Assembly: GCA_965276955.1 (NCBI GenBank)
Contig: CBDIBP010000011.1
Coordinates: 1-64,000 of the forward strand
Direction: 5' to 3'
DNA from: JABDEZ01 sp965276955
GTDB lineage: Bacteria > Bacteroidota > Bacteroidia > Chitinophagales > Chitinophagaceae
DNA: 64,000 bases
Shown: in pieces, positions 62,903-64,000 of the stretch
How positions within the stretch are numbered: position 1 is the first letter of the stretch
Layout: every line of letters begins with the position of its first letter
Position numbers and translations under genes: made by a program
Notes under the pieces: model-generated
Databases searched by the model: none
What the model was told of the DNA's origin: nothing
Seen by the model: only the letters and a program-made list of their open reading frames with translations

Positions 62903-63821
62903 TTATGTTCTCTTCTTTGTCTATGATATAGATGGGCCTATCTTTTATCCCCTCGAAGGTCTTGCCTACATAAAGACCTAAAACGCCTAATGTGAAAATG
63001 ATGAGGCCTGATAAGAACCAGATAGAAATGATAAGACTGGTATATCCCGTTACCGTTATACGACCTGCAAGATATAGAGCCAAGTTATAGACGGTATATA
63101 CCACAGACAGTAGCGAGATGAACAGACCCAGCTTTACTGTAAGTTTTAATGGTTTTTGAGAGTATGAAATTGCTATGTCTAATGCAAAATCAATGAGACG
63201 GCTCCAGTTATAAGTTGTTTTACCTTCAAATCTTTTTGCATGCTCTACATCTATAGCTGTTTTTTTGAAGCCCACCCAACGGGCCATAGCAGTAAAAGCT
63301 CTCATGGGCTCCCGCAGGCTATTTATGGCGACAATTGCCTTGCGGCTGTAAATGCCAAAGTTGGCTATAGTGCCATCCTGCTTAATGCCAGACAGATAGC
63401 TGAACGCTTTATAAAATAAACTCGAAGACAACTTTTTAAAAAAGCCATCCTGCCGCTCTACACGGCGCGCAAATACAATATCGTAACCTTCCAGCGCTTT
63501 TTTGTACAACTTACCTATCTCTTCGGGCTGGTCTTGCAGGTCGCAATCCATTACCACTACCCAATCACCTTTACACGAATCAAGGCCTGCTGTGATGGCG
63601 TGGTGCTGGCCGAAGTTGCGACTCAGTTTTATTCCTTTTACGTGTTTATCCTTTTCACAATTTTCGACTATTTTATCCCATGAGTTATCAGGTCCACAAT
63701 CTTCTACCAGCAATATCTCATAGCTGTCTGTTATACCAGACAGTTCTATAGTAAGACGTCTTACCAGTTCATCTACTATTTTTTCTGCTCTATATACCGG
63801 ACTTACTACTGACAGTTGCAT
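62895..63821 (-). CDS. Family 2 glycosyltransferase, polyprenyl-phosphate type
   Basis: The 308-residue protein has an N-terminal GT2 domain: VVSPVYRAEKIVDELV, LLVEDCGPDNSW, LSRNFGQHHAITAGLD and VVMDCDLQDQPEEI (D-x-D). Two C-terminal membrane segments (about 230-252 and 263-290) place it with GtrB/ArnC/DPM1-like enzymes that load a sugar onto undecaprenyl phosphate. It opens the glycan operon. Sugar specificity is unknown. Confidence 0.9.
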   Translation of the reverse strand: MQLSVVSPVYRAEKIVDELVRRLTIELSGITDSYEILLVEDCGPDNSWDKIVENCEKDKHVKGIKLSRNFGQHHAITAGLDSCKGDWVVVMDCDLQDQPEEIGKLYKKALEGYDIVFARRVERQDGFFKKLSSSLFYKAFSYLSGIKQDGTIANFGIYSRKAIVAINSLREPMRAFTAMARWVGFKKTAIDVEHAKRFEGKTTYNWSRLIDFALDIAISYSQKPLKLTVKLGLFISLLSVVYTVYNLALYLAGRITVTGYTSLIISIWFLSGLIIFTLGVLGLYVGKTFEGIKDRPIYIIDKEENING

Positions 63822-63902
63822 ATATATGGTTAACGTTCCACAGTATCAGAATACGTGATATTTCTTGCCCTAATAAAGTGCTGATACCCGTAGCTGAAAT
63901 GT

Positions 63903-64000
63903 TCATATTTGTTCGATCCTGTTCTTGTATAGACTAACCTTCAAACAGGTTACCAACATTCCCAGTATTCGCGCCATTAGCTTATACCGAGTAATATTTC
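63903..64000 (-). CDS. C-terminal end of a truncated CDS at the window edge
   Basis: On the minus strand a frame open to the right edge ends at a TGA (63903-63905). About 31 residues are visible (...YKLMARILGMLVTCLKV then SLYKNRIEQI), with an amphipathic basic C-terminus as in many membrane-associated glycosyl- or methyltransferases. It lies 81 bp upstream of the GT2 gene in the same orientation and could be the preceding operon member. Too little is visible to identify it. Confidence 0.35.
   Translation of the reverse strand, partial: NITRYKLMARILGMLVTCLKVSLYKNRIEQI

Overview
The window reads as chromosomal DNA of a Bacteroidota bacterium, most likely of the Chitinophagales. The signs are two proteins with type IX secretion (T9SS) C-terminal sorting domains, many lipoproteins with Bacteroidota-style signal peptides, candidate promoters of the TTG-N19-21-TAnnTTTG type, menaquinone synthesis by the futalosine route (MqnA), and housekeeping proteins (RpoB, RpoC, TopA, RecF, PdhA) of Bacteroidota type. 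The family-level placement is inference from sequence style; no 16S gene is present. No rRNA, tRNA, CRISPR array, intact insertion sequence or prophage was recognised.

Layout. 1-2.6 kb: a DUF885 metallopeptidase-like protein (5' end outside the window) overlapping hutG. 2.7-8.2 kb: a very acidic 66-residue protein, proline dehydrogenase, a T9SS cargo protein and topA. 8.2-10.05 kb: a SirB1-like gene whose last 121 bp are repeated 961 bp downstream, flanking an AT-rich insert with small unknown ORFs. 10.05-16.8 kb: an exported protein of unknown function, an orphan ABC-2 permease, then lutA-like, ribH, a TPR protein and pdhA on the minus strand, facing recF. 16.8-25.8 kb: an accessory-looking stretch of lipoproteins, an LruC-domain protein, a GT-C membrane protein, a MauE-thioredoxin fusion, a tiny cysteine-rich lipoprotein and a decayed lipoprotein pseudogene. 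25.8-34.1 kb: rpoB and rpoC without the usual ribosomal protein genes in front. 34-44 kb: cell-envelope genes (OmpA-like lipoprotein, lytic transglycosylase, penicillin acylase family, CDF transporter), an antitoxin remnant, rnhA, mqnA, an HMG-CoA lyase, panB and a YggS protein. 44-50 kb: an SGNH/MBOAT acyl-transfer pair and a DUF1800/DUF1501 pair. 50-58.4 kb: transporters and metabolic enzymes. 58.4-59 kb: two tandem copies of a non-coding repeat, a third copy of which lies at 17.8 kb. 59-64 kb: a minus-strand surface-glycan operon (GT2, GNAT, WecE-like aminotransferase, large membrane protein).

How the genes fit together. Most of the window is ordinary core metabolism and envelope maintenance. 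The unusual material sits between core genes: (i) the 3'-end duplication of the SirB1-like gene, whose two copies differ mostly at silent positions and so look like homologues rather than a recent tandem copy; (ii) a three-copy intergenic repeat of about 150-165 bp that I do not recognise; (iii) decayed genes at 25 kb and 40 kb; and (iv) palindromes at ribH and at the DUF1800 gene that overlap candidate promoters. The DUF1501 protein combines a twin-arginine-like N-terminus with a T9SS C-terminus, an uncommon pairing. Identities and functions come from reading motifs; nothing was searched against a database.
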